Part shown: piece by piece, positions 1 to 12,316 of the stretch
Layout: the number at the start of each line of letters is the position of its first letter
How positions within the stretch are numbered: position 1 is the stretch's first letter
Assembly: GCA_031772625.1 (NCBI GenBank)
Contig: CM062812.1
Location: 728,226,300 to 728,290,299, forward strand
Source of the DNA: Pinus tabuliformis
Lineage: Eukaryota; Streptophyta; Pinopsida; Pinales; Pinaceae
DNA: 64,000 bases
Direction of reading: 5' to 3'
Translations under genes and position numbers: made by a program
Notes under the pieces: generated by a model
The model's input: the letters and a program-made list of their open reading frames with translations, nothing else
Database searches by the model: none
What the model was told of the DNA's origin: nothing

Positions 1-121
1 CTAGGGCAAAAAACCCTAAACTAAACATAAGTTCTACCGTCAGATCATCCGCCTAATGAACGGCCCAGATTGACTAGAAATTACTATACTTTTACAAGGC
101 AATTTTACAGCTATTTTTAGC

Positions 122-230
122 TTCGGGGGTGCTGCCCCCGAAACCCCCCGCCAAGGGGGGGCTCCCAAAGGTCACAGTCGCCCCCCCCTGGACCCCCCCT
201 GCAACGAATATTTTACGGGTGGCATTGCCG
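122..230. repeat. G/C-rich hairpin cluster
   Basis: This island of G and C runs sits in AT-rich sequence. One arm TTCGGGGG (122-129) pairs perfectly with CCCCCGAA (135-142) across a 5-nt loop. A second pairing joins C6 at 144-149 to G7 at 155-161. More C runs follow to about 230. Such GC hairpins occur in the leaders of some plant LTR retrotransposons, so this may be an LTR or leader remnant. That origin is inference. No coding is supported here. Confidence 0.5.
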
Positions 231-659
231 CCCCCATTTCGAACTGGGGTCCTATGAGGCGATACCTTTGAATATAGAAGATAATCAGGCTCCACACCCA
301 ACAGGGACCATTTCTCACTCTTAAACCAAAAAATACCCGAGCTTTTCCCCTTCTTCGGGCTTGTTAAATCTATGAAGAAGGAATGAGCAGTTCTTTTACC
401 TCTTATTCCTTGCTCAATAAACTAAAAAACATACCTGAGTTTTCTTCATTTGACTCATTAAAATTTTATGAAGTTATTGAGTTTGTCGTCGCGTGACTCA
501 ATAAAAATTCACAACGAAAAATGAGTTTAGTCCGTCACCTCATACTCATAACAAAATGAGGTCGATATCTATTGAACATAGGTTTCTCTTTATCCAAATT
601 CAATAGATTAAGTCACAGAAAAGTAACTGGTTTTGGGATACTATTAACCTTTTGTCGCA

Positions 660-985
660 CCTGGTTAACAACTCTCACAAAGAGACCATCATGGAGTCAT
701 TCTTTATGACCTTTTTGAACTCTCTAACTATGAAAATACCACCAAGTTGTGTAGTCTGGACTCATTAAATTACACAAACAAGATATAGAGTTGCTCTTTT
801 TACGATCCTTTTCAGACTCTCAAAACATGAAAAGATCGATGAGTTTGCCTATCTGGACTCATTAAACTAATCAGATAGGGTAGAGAGTCGCTCTTTTGTG
901 GTCCTTTTCAGACTCTTAAAATATGAAAATATCGACTAGTTTACCCGTCTGGACTCACTAAACTAATCAAATGGGGAAAGTAGAC
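660..985. repeat. Tandem repeat, about 97-bp unit, three or more copies
   Basis: The phrase CTGGACTCA recurs at about 756, 853 and 949, giving spacings of 97 and 96 bp. Each copy is followed by an AT-rich stretch, then a GAGTYGCTCTTTT-like block, then CCTTTTCAGACTCT. A weaker unit precedes them near 660-755. No reading frame is conserved between units, so this looks like a non-coding array, perhaps inside a decayed LTR. Confidence 0.75.
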
Positions 986-3091
986 AATACAACTGCATTC
1001 AATATTAGAAAGCGTGGTTTGGCAGCAGTCGTTCCGTTGAACATGGCACTCCCTCAGATAAACCTTCCTTGTGACGACCTCTCAATATGAATCCTACCAT
1101 CCTATGAGTTTAGCCTAAAAACCTCGATGTTCCTGCATCTCTGTATCCTGATACTATTTGGTGTTCATGAGTCTAGTGCTACATGGTTAAAACCATTGTC
1201 ATGCCTTCTATTGTTCAAGGGTTAACCTTTTGTTTCTTCCATCAATCCATCAAGCATGTCCTTTCATCATGCCCTCTGTTTTTTAGACCCAATGCTCAAA
1301 GATTCCTCAAAAAAACAAATCATTCTTGTCCCGTTTCGTGTCAATTGATGTAGAACACATTATTGTCTAACTTTCGATAGGTATATTCCTATCAACTTCA
1401 ACACTCTATCTAGGAAGACAACCCAGAAACACATTCAGTGTCTTGGTACTTGTAGACATTAGTGGCAAGTTTCATTGTGTCTGATCAGAGGTTCTCATTA
1501 TTGGATCCTGGTTAAGCGATTCTACGGGTGTTCACAAAAACATATTTCACACTCTTTAGATTGTATTGCGCATCTTGGAGACCATCACCATTATTGGAAG
1601 CCTTCCTTGCATCTGTTAACAGTCTCCATTATTGACTGGTAATTAGATGATTCTGTGCATGTTTGACATCAATGCATATATTCACATGTATCGATCTATG
1701 CTGTTCGGTGAAGCGTAAATCAAGACCTTGGGTAGAGGCTTGCATCACTCAGCCCTCTTTCCTCTCCCAAGTTGTGTATATTACTTTTTGGAGATAGCTT
1801 ATCAGGATGATTCTATTATGACACCAGATCTGCATTGTGCTTATCGTCGACCAACATCGTCATATCTCTTTGGAGAAAATCACTCTGACATAGTTTCTGA
1901 GCATGGGAATGCTCAATTCAGGACATGATTTTAGTAGTTATATATATATATATGTTGTATCAGGTTTCCCGTACCACCCGAAGCTCCGATCCTCTCTCTC
2001 TTTTTGTCGAAGAAGGAAAATTATAGTTAAGTAAAGTATTTCGGCCATCATCGTAGCCTCTGATCTCACACTTTAGGGGGCATCTATTATACAGCAAATT
2101 GACCCCCTCATTAGCTCAGAGGGGAAAGACATGATAGCTGAAGCAAAGACCAAGATCACATGCCTTGTTTCCATGCTAACACTGGCTATACACTGACAAC
2201 CTACTTTATGAAGGTTCTCAGTAAGCCTAAGGGTGTGTTAGTGACCCTACTAACTCTAGTTGCTAGTTTGGGAACAACGTTACTGGATCCTAATGAGGTT
2301 CTAAGGGTCAAAGGAGCAAATTGACTCATAAATATCTAGATATTTGCTCCTAAATCTACTCAAGAAAAGCAAGGAAACATCTCAAGTTTGACCTATTTGA
2401 GGGATTTCTAATCCTAATGAAGGAGGCAAATGGGAAAGAGCCGAAATCCATGGAAACTTCATTTCTTTTACCCTAAGGAACTCATGGAGGAACATGGAAA
2501 CCTTAACTCAATTGCTACATAAGCAAAGCTAGGGCTATGGTGACATATGTTAGATCATTTGAAAGGACAGCATACTTGATTGTTGAGCATTTTCTCAAAT
2601 TACAAGAAGTTGGTAAGAAGGGAGAGAGAGAGAGAATCTGGAGGGGTAAGGGAAGGCTGATGTAACAGATGGTTGTAATCACTCTCCCAACATTAATATA
2701 GAACTGCAGTTGTACTATCTACTCTGTGGTGTTGCTAATATCATTCATTAACTTGTTTGTCCAATACCTTTTAGCATGAGTAGCTTAGTTATCTGTAAAT
2801 AGATGTTCTTTTATGTATTCATGTATTAGTTATCAAGGTTGTATGTTGTGATTATGCTTGTCTCTTCTATGTGCAGGACTTGATTTGGAGCCAGCTCTGG
2901 GGACTTCCACCTAGTTTCATTGTGCTCTCCAACAAATCTACATGGAGGCTTGAGGTAATCTATTTGTCTTACATTGATAGTTAGTTATTGTTTATGAACA
3001 TGCATGTAACTTTTTGACGATTGTAGATAATCTTACAGTCCACCAAAGGTCTCAAGAAGACCTTTGAGGGTATCTTCATTCTCCATACATC
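986..3091. other. Intergenic, LTR-like remnant, no gene seen
   Basis: I see no supportable coding sequence. From about 2060 the sequence looks like the end of an LTR. There is a GGGGG-containing junction, then a GA-rich tract at 2620-2635, and a region ending before TTGGAGCCAGCTCTGGGGAC (2885-2904). That last motif resembles the primer-binding region of Tat-type plant retroelements. No matching second LTR was found, so the assignment is tentative. Confidence 0.3.
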
Positions 3092-3910
3092 GTGCATTTT
3101 ATCCTACAGAAAAGAGGAAAGTGGAGTTGCAAGGCGAATTTAAAAAAAATAAAACCCCTGACATTTGACATTGAAATGGAGGAAGATGCGGAAGCATGGC
3201 TTCTCAATATGAAAAAGTACATCCACGTTTTGGAGTATGAGATTAATCTGAGGGAAATATTTTCTTTTTACCAGTTACAAGGGAAATATTCCCTCTGATT
3301 GGAGGAGGTAAAAATCGTGCACAAATTGGAAGAAACCATAGTTTCCTGGGAGGAGTTACAGAAACAATTCAAGTTCATATATCTAAATGAATAATACTAT
3401 GATGATAGATGAAAGGAATTTCATGAGTTAACTTTCAAACAATTAACTATGGATTAATTTATGGCTATGTTCCCAAATCTACTATGCTATATTCCTTACA
3501 TTAATATAGAGAAAGCCAAGGTGTAGATATTTTTGAACTACCTACGAGTCTCTTCTAAGGAAAGGATTGAGTTCAAAAATCCTAAACCAATGGGAAAAGC
3601 AATAAGGAAAGTAATACTATGTCATTAGAAATTGAAAAATAGGGGAGAAGGATTAAGACCCTTGCAAGGTAAGGTGAGACATAGATCTCCAATGGGGAAA
3701 AAAGACAAAAACATGCATATCTTAAAAAAATTGTAGGTTCCATTAACGGAAGAAATTTAGTAGAGGGAGTCTCGACTAGCGTCCTCAATCTCAAACCAGA
3801 TCCAAACCCATGGATCTAAATAATAAAAACATAAGTGTGGTTAAAGAAAGAGAACCATAAAAATGTTGGGGTTGTGGAGAAAATCACTTGTTGAGGGACT
3901 TCCCACATAA
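3092..3910 (+). pseudogene. Element A gag remnant with CCHC-like knuckle
   Basis: The stretch at about 3130-3300 (DIEMEEDAEAWLLNMKKY) matches the retrotransposon gag pattern in which an aspartate-rich start is followed by AW. Further gag pieces continue to about 3600 with stops and frameshifts. At 3864-3905 a knuckle reads CWGCGENHLLRDF. It keeps C-x2-C-x4-H, but the last cysteine is replaced by phenylalanine. Element C has a parallel gag in which the first knuckle cysteine is lost. The product cannot be functional. Confidence 0.65.
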
Positions 3911-3977
3911 TGCCAGGGCTATTTAGAATATACAATAAATACATGAGGCTACAACAATAAATGATATTGAAAGGAAT

Positions 3978-4310
3978 ATGCCAAAAATAAGTGTAGTACT
4001 TGAGGATAGACAAGCAAAGTGTCAATCCACTATGATTGAGATTGAAGGTGTTATTTTGAAACATTTTGTTTCTATCTTAATTAACCCAGGGGATAGTCTT
4101 TGTTATATAAGTCCAAAACTTCTAGAAAACTATAAATTAAAATTTGAAAATTTTGAAAATGTATGGTTGGGACAGCTAGCAACCAACACAAAGAGAAAGG
4201 TAACTAGTCAAGTAAAAAAATGTCCCATATATTTAAATTGTTGTTCCACAGAGGTAAACTTAAATATTCTCCTTTTAGCATCCTGTGTGGTGTTAATAGG
4301 AAATTGCTAG
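3978..4310 (+). pseudogene. Element A aspartic protease remnant
   Basis: This 110-codon open stretch carries ILINPGDSLCYISPKL at residues about 36-51, which aligns with the retroviral-type protease active site D-x-G-A/D. The catalytic aspartate is replaced by asparagine, so the enzyme would be inactive. The upstream MIEIEG and downstream VWLGQLA segments have counterparts in the protease of element C (24.37-24.57 kb), which supports the family assignment. Confidence 0.65.
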
Positions 4311-4328
4311 TTGGAAAAACCTTGAGTT

Positions 4329-4787
4329 GTGATAAAGTGTATGGAGAAAAGAATGAATTGTGGAGATCATGTATACATAAGAGTTAAACCAAGGAAACTT
4401 TCCTTAGGCATGGGATCCTATGAAAAAGTAGCACCACAGTTCTGTGGGAATTTTAAGATTTCAGACAGTATTGGACTAGTAATATATCGGCTAGCATTGC
4501 CTAGCCATATAAAAGTACACAATGTTTTTCATATATCTTTGTTAAAAAATTGTGTCCATGATAATATAGATATAATTTATTGGAACTTGATACAGGTCAA
4601 TCCAAAAGGATATTTCTTGGTAGAACCACTTCACATATTAGATCAGATAAAAATCTTTCTCTATGATCGAGACATTGCTCAACGTAAAGTGCAATGGAAA
4701 CACTTTACACCTGAGGAGGCCACCTGGGAGATGGAGAGAAAAACGTGGGAGGATTTTCTAGCAGTGTTCGTGAAGGAATTAAATTAA
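4329..4787 (+). pseudogene. Element A integrase C-terminus and chromodomain
   Basis: The 152 codons read as the C-terminal part of a Ty3/gypsy polyprotein. GDHVYIRVKPRK and APQFCGNFKI form the SH3-like integrase tail. LPSHIKVHNVFHISLLK is the conserved linker. The chromodomain follows, with VQWKHFTPEEATWE and a closing W-E-D-F. This marks the element as a chromovirus, whose chromodomain is thought to direct insertion to particular chromatin. The catalytic DDE core is absent. The element C counterpart is at 21.2-21.7 kb. Confidence 0.85.
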
Positions 4788-4811
4788 ACATCAAACATAG
4801 AGGATGGTGTT

Positions 4812-4830
4812 GAATAAAAGGGTGGGAAGA
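4812..4830 (+). other. Polypurine tract of element A
   Basis: The purine run AATAAAAGGGTGGGAAGA lies directly before the LTR start TGTAACACCC. This is the expected position for priming plus-strand synthesis. Element C has a similar tract before its TGTGATATCC start. Confidence 0.7.
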
Positions 4831-5615
4831 TGTAACACCCCTACATTTTATATGTTAAAGATTGTCTATGTATATATGTAGAATGGTATTAGATTGGATG
4901 GTTAGAAAGCCATGATAGATTTGTGAAAGGATGTGATCAATAAAACTAGTATGATCTAATTAATTAATTAATTATTAATAAATAATAACATTGGAAAATA
5001 CTCAAAGACGGATAACTAGAGTTAGAAGATTCTTTCCAAGTGGAAATAGTTGCTGGTGGTTAAATACAAGATAAATCTTCCCCTAAATATCTCCTAAAAA
5101 TATTTATTAGGAAATATAAAGGATTTAATATGATGGTCAATAAAGATACTAAAGATACCAAGTTGGGTAGAAAAACTGCGGGAGAGAAAGATGAGCTTTA
5201 AAGAAAAATTAAAGTACCTTTTTCAAAAAAGAAAAAAACATAAGAAAAAAGGCAATTTAAATTGGTTGGAAGACCCAAAATCATGAGACTGCTAAAATGT
5301 TCCGGGGAAGGAAAAATTATTATAACACACCATTTAAGAATCAATAGGGTTGTTGATTCTTGTCACAAGAAAATATTTGCTCGAGGGGCACTAGTGGAGT
5401 TAGTTCAAGGCTGGAACGAATGTTCTCTATCCCTGAGTAATTTTTTTGTCATGAGTTTACATATAAGTATGACTTGTTTTCCTATTGCATGATGAAAGTT
5501 AATTATTATTATGGATTTATTTATTTATTGGTTTATCTATTCATTGTTGCTAGATTTGAAAAGATGAAAGTCTTTTATTTTACACTGTAATGATAACATA
5601 AGCTCTGTAATGGTA
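4831..5615 (+). repeat. Partial 3' LTR of element A
   Basis: It begins with TGTAACACCCC just after the polypurine tract, comparable to TGTGATATCCCC at the start of the element C 3' LTR. It contains a TAATTAAT repeat near 4960 and A-rich sequence near 5220-5260. It ends where the dispersed repeat of element C starts at 5616, so it is probably truncated by that insertion. No second copy is seen. Confidence 0.55.
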
Positions 5616-7722
5616 TGTTAGACACCCAATTTTTTTTTTCCATGTCCCATCTATGGTAACCGATTTGATAATGGAAGGTACTCTATTCTATGTTTGATGC
5701 AAGGTTGGGTGTTGACATTACATAATATAGCTAGCCTCATTATTATTTCAGTTTACTTCTCTCTATATCCTAATAATTTCTCTAATGTATTAGCTTGGGT
5801 GTTAACAACCCTTCCTTAATTAATTGAGATACATAATTAACATATATTTTCTGCATCTCCTTAGTGCACACCCCTGTTTGCATCCTACTGTTAGCGCATC
5901 ATAAAGTTTATGTAGTATAATGATTATTGGATCACAAGGGTATGTAGAAACATGTAAGTGATTTATCTTACCTGTCTATATACTATCGTTCCATGTTAAA
6001 CTTTAGGTCAAGCGCTATTGTACAACCGACTAGTGCTCACCTTCTAGCTCAGTAGCCACATGTGACTTCACATGCTAGCTCCCATCTTAAGGTAGATGAA
6101 TGGTGGTGAATGCATCTTGTTCATCCAACAGTGTAAGTTGGCTTGTCAAACCATAGCCTAAGCACCATCTACCCACTCCTCCGCATTCAAATTCTTCCTC
6201 CCACTCTAATATTCACTCTACCATGTCTAAGGGTTTTTTCCTCCATGATGTTACTGGTGCTTCACCCCTTGGCATGCTTCCACTAATTCATTTATTTTGT
6301 GGAGTGATAATTTCTACGTGGTTATTAGCATTGGTTCCAAATCGTGAAAGCATCAATACTACAATATTGCCATGATAGTAGACTCACACCCTTATTCAAC
6401 CAGGTAACTATTTCATACAAGCCTATTTGGTTGGGTTACTATTCAATTTCTATTGGTCCCTTTTACCAACCACTATGTTTCTCAGTGCAGGTTTTCTAAT
6501 ATAAGGTCTTGACGGCTTCCCTAGGCTACATCTCGATGCACCACGTCTTAGAATGGGTGTTCTCTGTGATTTGGGGTTATGCTTTAGAACACTCAGGTAA
6601 AAATATTTCATCACCTCTTATAAAGTTTGGTAGGGTTTTTAAGGTGCAGCATAGGTATTAATATTATGCTCTATTTTATTATGGGTTATGTAGGTGTAGA
6701 GCAAATGTACAAGATTTATTGCTTGAGAAGGCCAAGAGGGGCACAATTTTGTTTCCTCTATTATATTACTGCAATTCCATCCCCGTGCTCTAGGTAACAT
6801 GATGCTCAGATAACTCCATCTTCTAACACACTTGTTGTGGGGGTTATTTTTGTGCTTCATTTTCTCTAACTTTTGGCCATTGCAGCAACGGGACTGGAGC
6901 TCGAACCCCAGTTGAATTAAAATAGGTAATCATTCCCGACCTCCTCCCTTCTTCCATAGTCACTTACTCTCTAATACACAAATTTTTTGATATGTCACAC
7001 CTAATCTAACATGTTTTCTTACGAAATTCATCGGTATGCTCACGCTCTCCTTTTCTTGACTCAATTTCCTGAAGGTTTTCAGGGTCCTTAGCACCTATCC
7101 CATCCTACATTTCATAGGTGGGTGACCCTTGCTCATTCCACTCCAGAATGTTTAGTAATTCAATTATTCTTCAGGTTAATGCATGTGTGGAGGGAGTGTA
7201 TGTTTATACCCTCGACTTTCTTAATTGTTGTTGGGTTGTCTCCAGATTTTTCAATGCACATTGCATGGTTTTTATTTCATACTCACTCCACGTTATAGGT
7301 GTTAGCTTCATATTTTCTACCTTAGAATTATGAAGGCTTGGAAATCACCAACATCAATTTTTCTTTTAGCACGCCAATATTCTTATCCTATGGAAGAGTG
7401 CCTGACTATTTCAGAATTTCCTTTTTATTTCTTTACGTTAGCAGTAATTTTTCTGCTCTGCTTCAATATGTAGGAGTTTCAAGGCCATAGGCCTCCTTAT
7501 TTATTTTCTATACAAACATAACTGTTGATTAATAATTTTCACTTAACCTATGAACTTACTTTTGTGTTAGAAATGGAGCCTGTACTATGACTATGCAGTT
7601 AATTACCTACTTGTTATTAGTTACTTGCATGAAATCGGTTGATGTACAATATTATAATGTTTTCCATAATTTATTCTCTTGTTCATAATTTCATTTGAGC
7701 ACACTATCATGCTTGCTTGTTG

Positions 7723-7730
7723 TATATATA

Positions 7731-7799
<69 letters not shown>

Positions 7800-7820
7800 G
7801 TATCTGTGTGTGTGTGTGTG
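7723..7820. repeat. Compound microsatellite (TA)n (GA)n (TG)n
   Basis: A TA run at 7723-7780 is followed by GA repeats at 7781-7799 and TG repeats at about 7805-7820. It interrupts homology with the second LTR copy, which has only a short TG run at 28050-28060. Any reading frame through it is an artefact of the repeat. Confidence 0.95.
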
Positions 7821-8403
7821 GATATTATTCTCCTTTTCATAGTGTCATCGAAGCAGACTATCATAGTTGTTGGTTGCATATGTGTAGGTAATCAGAGGGA
7901 TGTTGTAATAGTAATTGTTTTAAGTTTACCTAGTTCACCAAAAATCACTTATTTATTGATAATTGAGCTAAAAAATCCTATCATGTTAATTAAATATATG
8001 TAAGTATGTTAATTTGAATGAAATGGAAAGATGCAGCTCTAAGTCTTTACATTCTAGTCACAGATTTCTTAACTACAAGCAACTCCCCATGGTTATTTGT
8101 TGACAGTTTATAATTATTGAGACACTGACACTAAGTCAATTTCTGCTTATCCCGGCATATAGAATCAATGCTACTTTTGGTTTATCCCCACATATAGAAT
8201 CACTTCTTCAATTTAATTAAAAGTTATATATGGCTAGGAGGTTTATCAATCCATCCCATAAGCCTTCTTTCGATTATGTTTGTTTCCTATATTTGTTACA
8301 ATATTGTTGCGACCTTGTCGACCACCTTCCGATGGTGTACACGTCAACTAGTCCACTTTTTTAGGGAAACCATAGGAGTCTTGACTCTAATAGAGTTTGA
8401 GGA

Positions 8404-8408
8404 TTACC
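8404..8408. repeat. Target-site duplication TTACC of element B, left copy
   Basis: TTACC lies directly before the LTR terminus TGTTTTGGGTG at 8409. The same five bases follow the other LTR end at 20085-20089. A 5-bp duplication is the usual size for Ty3/gypsy integration. Confidence 0.85.
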
Positions 8409-9390
8409 TGTTTTGGGTGAAAGCACCCTAGGGATTTTGGTTAGAAACCCAAAAGAGTAGAAGCAAACTACAACAATAAATACTCAAACAATTCAAGCAA
8501 GGTGCTTCTTTTATCAAACTACACAAGACTGACTGTACCCAGATTTCCTTCGTTTGAGTAGTTCCCACAGGGTTCAAACCCTCTGCAACTCCCAATGTTC
8601 CTCAAACCTAAAAATCATTCAATTCAAACATACATAGCAGTATAGAAGTAAAACATGTTCACCAAATTGACTTTATATCATATAAACAAATGATTGATAA
8701 TACATTAAGACAACATTCATATATGAATTAAAACATAATTTGATGGATAGACATAGTTAATTTCAGAGACAAGACAACATTTATTTTATTGCAGTAAGCT
8801 ATATATAACATGGAGAGAATTCACCTGAGTCTTTCTCTGGCTCCAAGCATAACCATCTTCTGGATTCATCCTATCCCAACCTTCAACAATCTTATTCCAT
8901 CACCAACACCATGATATCTAAAGAAAAAGGAAAGATATCTATAATCTAGGAAACAAGGGTTTCCTAAAGCTTAGGGAAGTGCATGAGGCACATGGATTCA
9001 TCAGACTCAGTCAGGGGTAATCTCAGTATAATAACTCTATCTCTTCTCCTCTCCTTAAGGCCTTCCCATAGAGGTCTATTTATACCTCTCCCAATTAGTT
9101 TCTTAGTTGGGAAACAATTGTGCCATAGGCAAGGGGAGGTAATCAACAGGTAAAACCCGTGAACTCTACCCAAAATTAAGGAAATTTATTTTTTTAAGTG
9201 TTTTAATACATATATGCGGGTTGGGTATTGACTGACCCACGTGTACATGCTTTTAGCTCAAGGAAAAGTAGTGTACAGGGAATAAAACATTGTTTTTTTT
9301 ATATATTTGGACCAAGTCTAGAAGGAGGGGTTTCCCTAGGCCGTAAACAAAACATCATATATACCAAGAATTGTAAATTGTGCTATAACG
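8409..9390 (-). repeat. 3' LTR of element B
   Basis: It matches 19130-20084 along its whole length. The plus-strand left end is TGTTTTGGGTGAAAGC. At the right end the expected CA is CG (position 9390 is G), so one terminal base has mutated. The adjoining internal sequence is not a clear polypurine tract, which suggests rearrangement or decay beside this LTR. Confidence 0.9.
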
Positions 9391-12316
9391 GATGCCTGCT
9401 AATATATGAGGTCAGAAGGGGTACATGATGGCCAAAATGTATTAAGTGTATGGAAAGAATCATGTTGAGTCTGAAAAGGAATTCACCAGAATCAAGCCTA
9501 CCAAGCCATCAAAAGAGATCAGAAAGAAGCTACTATCTGAGGTGGGCATACCCATGCTCAGAGAAAGTAAAGCATGTCCGCATATCAAGTACAAGTGGAT
9601 CCAATATGTATACTAGTATAAAGGAACTAAAAGTACATAATGGATCATTTGATCGCGATCGAAAAAGTACATGTCTGAATATCACATATAAGAAGACGAT
9701 CAATGATGTTGAAGGATGGAACTAATCAATCATGTCAAAAACTGATCCCAATAGTACCAAATGAACATGATGGAATAAAATGATACTACTTCACAACTCG
9801 GATGCCAGCATATAATATGTTGCTGTCAAGAACTGCAACATATAATGTGGATGGTGTTAACTAGCAACAACAGGAGCAACTGACAAGTGAACCAAAACAT
9901 GTTGATGCAACCCGAAGTCTTCACCGACCGTCATGGTACATTTCTACATAATGGGAATGAATGATCTGAGGTCGACCATGTGAGAAAGTGATTGATTACC
10001 GGTCATCGATTTATACTCTTAACAAACGCAATACTATTCACCGATAATGATAATGAGAGTCAAGGTACCTAGTACAATCTAACAAGTGTGAATGATTGAC
10101 CTGAAGTCGAACACTTGAAAAAATCTATCAATTAGGAGACAATGATGGTCTCCCACTGTCTATAGTGAAGGAATGTGCCACTGATGATTGAAAACCCCAA
10201 GGTACTACCAAATGGACTCTATATCTTTTTCTGAGAGCAAATAAGTTGTAGTCGATAGGAAAAGATTCACTAGAAGGAAGGAATTAAGGCATCCTTCATC
10301 AATCTAGCATGAGTGTAACCCGTAGACCAATAATGTGGAAGAAATTAGACGAAAAAAGATGTAGTAACCCAACCGAAGCACGTTTTTGGCGTACACAAGA
10401 TGTAGCTAGTGCACGATAGAAACCCCTTGAACCAACCAATAATGAAAGCTGACAGAGAGGTGAGGAATCCACCAATAGGGTCAAATGGAAACCAAGGCAC
10501 TGCATGAATCCCAATATGTGATAATGAAAGGTGATGTCGAACATAAGGGAAACCACTCATTCAAAGACCCATAATACTGATCGATGTTGGGCACAAGGTG
10601 ACCTATCAATAATGAAAATATGGCCAGGGTGTGGCTCTAGATCTACCCTCAAAGCAATTTTTCATAGTTGATAAGGACAAGACCCACTAGCAAGAGGTCA
10701 ATGGAGACCTTCTCAAACTGGCATGAGCAAAGGACCAATATAACTGATGTGATGACAAACATGACACTAACAACCAGGGATGGCCAACTCAAAAATAGGT
10801 CAAGAGACACCGTAAAGAGGCCGACTCAAGTTTACCTCCCTTGAAAAAAAGCACGACTTAATGATGACTATATGGCAGGATATGATAACTCTGTATAAGT
10901 TTTTCATGCAAGAGGCATAAGCAAACTCTCCATATGATTGGAAGAGGTAACCAATCAGACGAGTACTGACTCAATAACAAGGTTAAGGCACTCCTAAGTC
11001 AAACTAAATCCCACCCCAATGGAGGAGACACTTTCTTTTGAGTTCTTTGTTTAAGGGCAACACGACTGACTCTAGCTGCCAATTGAATATGGAAATGTTG
11101 TCTCGTTCCTGCTATTTTTGGAATATATAATTTTTTTGTCTTTTTCTTTAAGTTGGAAAAAGAATAAAAGAATGCTATAGTACAGTGGAAATAATGAGTG
11201 TCGGAGAAACATATGATCTAGTTCGTAGGAGGGGAACATTCCTATGCTCAATGTAGGGAGGTGAAACTAGTCAAGGACACTGAAAGGGATGCTCTTTCCA
11301 TGGGTAAAAGGATGCATCAAGTTGCAGAAGCTATGTGATTGCATGGTTGACTTTGCAGATGACATGGTCAAATAAGTGGCTTAAACACGAGTCCAAGTGA
11401 AGTCGGCTCAAGGCCAAAAGGTGCAAATAGTCAAAATGCAATGCATCAGTACAACTCAACACAAAGGAGCCTCTAGGGTATAAGGCTAGAAATTAGCGCA
11501 GAAGAAAGGAGAATGCATCTTCAATGCATTAGTCATGGCGGGACTAAACATGACTGCCAAGCCTACTCAGTATAGCAGCATGGGAAACCAATTTCAGTGA
11601 TGATCTAACTAAGATGCCCACGTAAAGGATGGCTCTACCATCACATCATGATTTTGAAAAAATGGCGAGTGAAAATGGTTTTCTTACCAAGATATGATGG
11701 GGTTGACCCTATGACTAATGTATCACTGAATGGAGGCTAGTATGCAAGATGCAGCGAAAAATGGTTTTCCCTAACCTAAATCCTAGTGAGAGAAAGATAC
11801 TTGCCATGATGGGTCAGTGGTCATGGGACCGAAACAAAATCTCGAAGAAGTCTACAAAATTTCCTGTAAAAACAACACACTCTTGACAATCCAAGCCCAC
11901 AGGTAAAAAAATCCATGAGACAAAAAACAATTTTTGAAAAAATATTTTGCAATTTCAAAGTTATATAATGACTTTTGAACTCACAGTTTTTTCATTTCTG
12001 TTTGGAGCAAAGAGATGTGGAGCAAAACTAGGCAAGCTTTCCTCTGAACAATTGGACTATTTGAATCACCCCAAAGTCTCCACGTAAGGCTCAAATCCTA
12101 CTTGTAATGCTTTATGATAGTTTTTAAAAGTTTTTTGAAAGTTTGGACAGTGGGAAACTATGCTCAAAAATTCAACTCTGCGTACACGTGGGTTGGATGT
12201 GAGTAACTTGCATATATGACGACCCTACATGCGACTGTGTGTAAAAGGAACCTGCCTGTACGTGAGTTAAGGTTTTAACATATAAATTAAAATTTGAAAC
12301 TTCAATTTTTTGCAGG
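9391..12316. other. Internal non-coding region of element B
   Basis: About 2.9 kb lies between the 3' LTR and the antisense ORF. Only short, unrelated open stretches occur, and none resembles a known domain. Phrases such as AATGATCTGAGGTCGACCA and AATGATTGACCTGAAGTCGA recur at 9960-10110, hinting at diverged tandem repeats. Long non-coding 3' regions are usual in Tat-type elements. Confidence 0.6.

Larger units (their letters stand above)
3092..5615 (+). mobile_element. Element A: truncated Ty3/gypsy chromovirus
   Basis: Remnants appear in the order gag, zinc knuckle, protease, integrase C-terminus plus chromodomain, polypurine tract and 3' LTR. Reverse transcriptase, RNase H and most of integrase are missing between the protease (ends about 4310) and the integrase tail (from 4329). 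This indicates an internal deletion. No 5' LTR is recognisable upstream. Its gag and protease resemble those of element C on the opposite strand at 21.2-25.9 kb, so both belong to related families. The 3' LTR is cut at 5615, where the arm of element C begins. Confidence 0.75.
5616..8408 (-). repeat. 3' LTR of element C, distal part
   Basis: The first 2.1 kb (5616-about 7720) matches 25972-28.05 kb by eye at roughly 85%, with the same start (TGTTAGACACCC against TGTCACACACCC). In the other copy that start lies beside the primer-binding site, so this edge is an LTR 3' end on the minus strand. The segment ends at the TTACC target duplication of element B. No coding sequence is supported here; the open stretches on the plus strand are LTR sequence. 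Confidence 0.55.

Noticed and set aside
1..25. Telomere-like CCCTAAA near the window start
   Set aside because: Only one or two imperfect units are present, which is expected by chance in plant DNA.
92..301. 69-codon minus-strand frame
   Set aside because: It is produced by G/C runs giving GG, GP and PP residues; no other support.
7118..7333. 71-codon plus-strand frame starting MGDPCSFHS, with a 71-codon counterpart at 27447-27662
   Set aside because: Both lie at the same place in the two LTR copies of element C, antisense to the element. Shared length follows from homology; no domain or codon constraint is evident.
7679..7891. Opposed open frames over 7.7-7.9 kb
   Set aside because: They consist largely of IYIYIY and RERERE from TA and GA microsatellites.
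10299..10560. Overlapping 85- and 71-codon minus-strand frames in element B
   Set aside because: They overlap in two frames, have no recognisable motif and fall in the non-coding 3' region.
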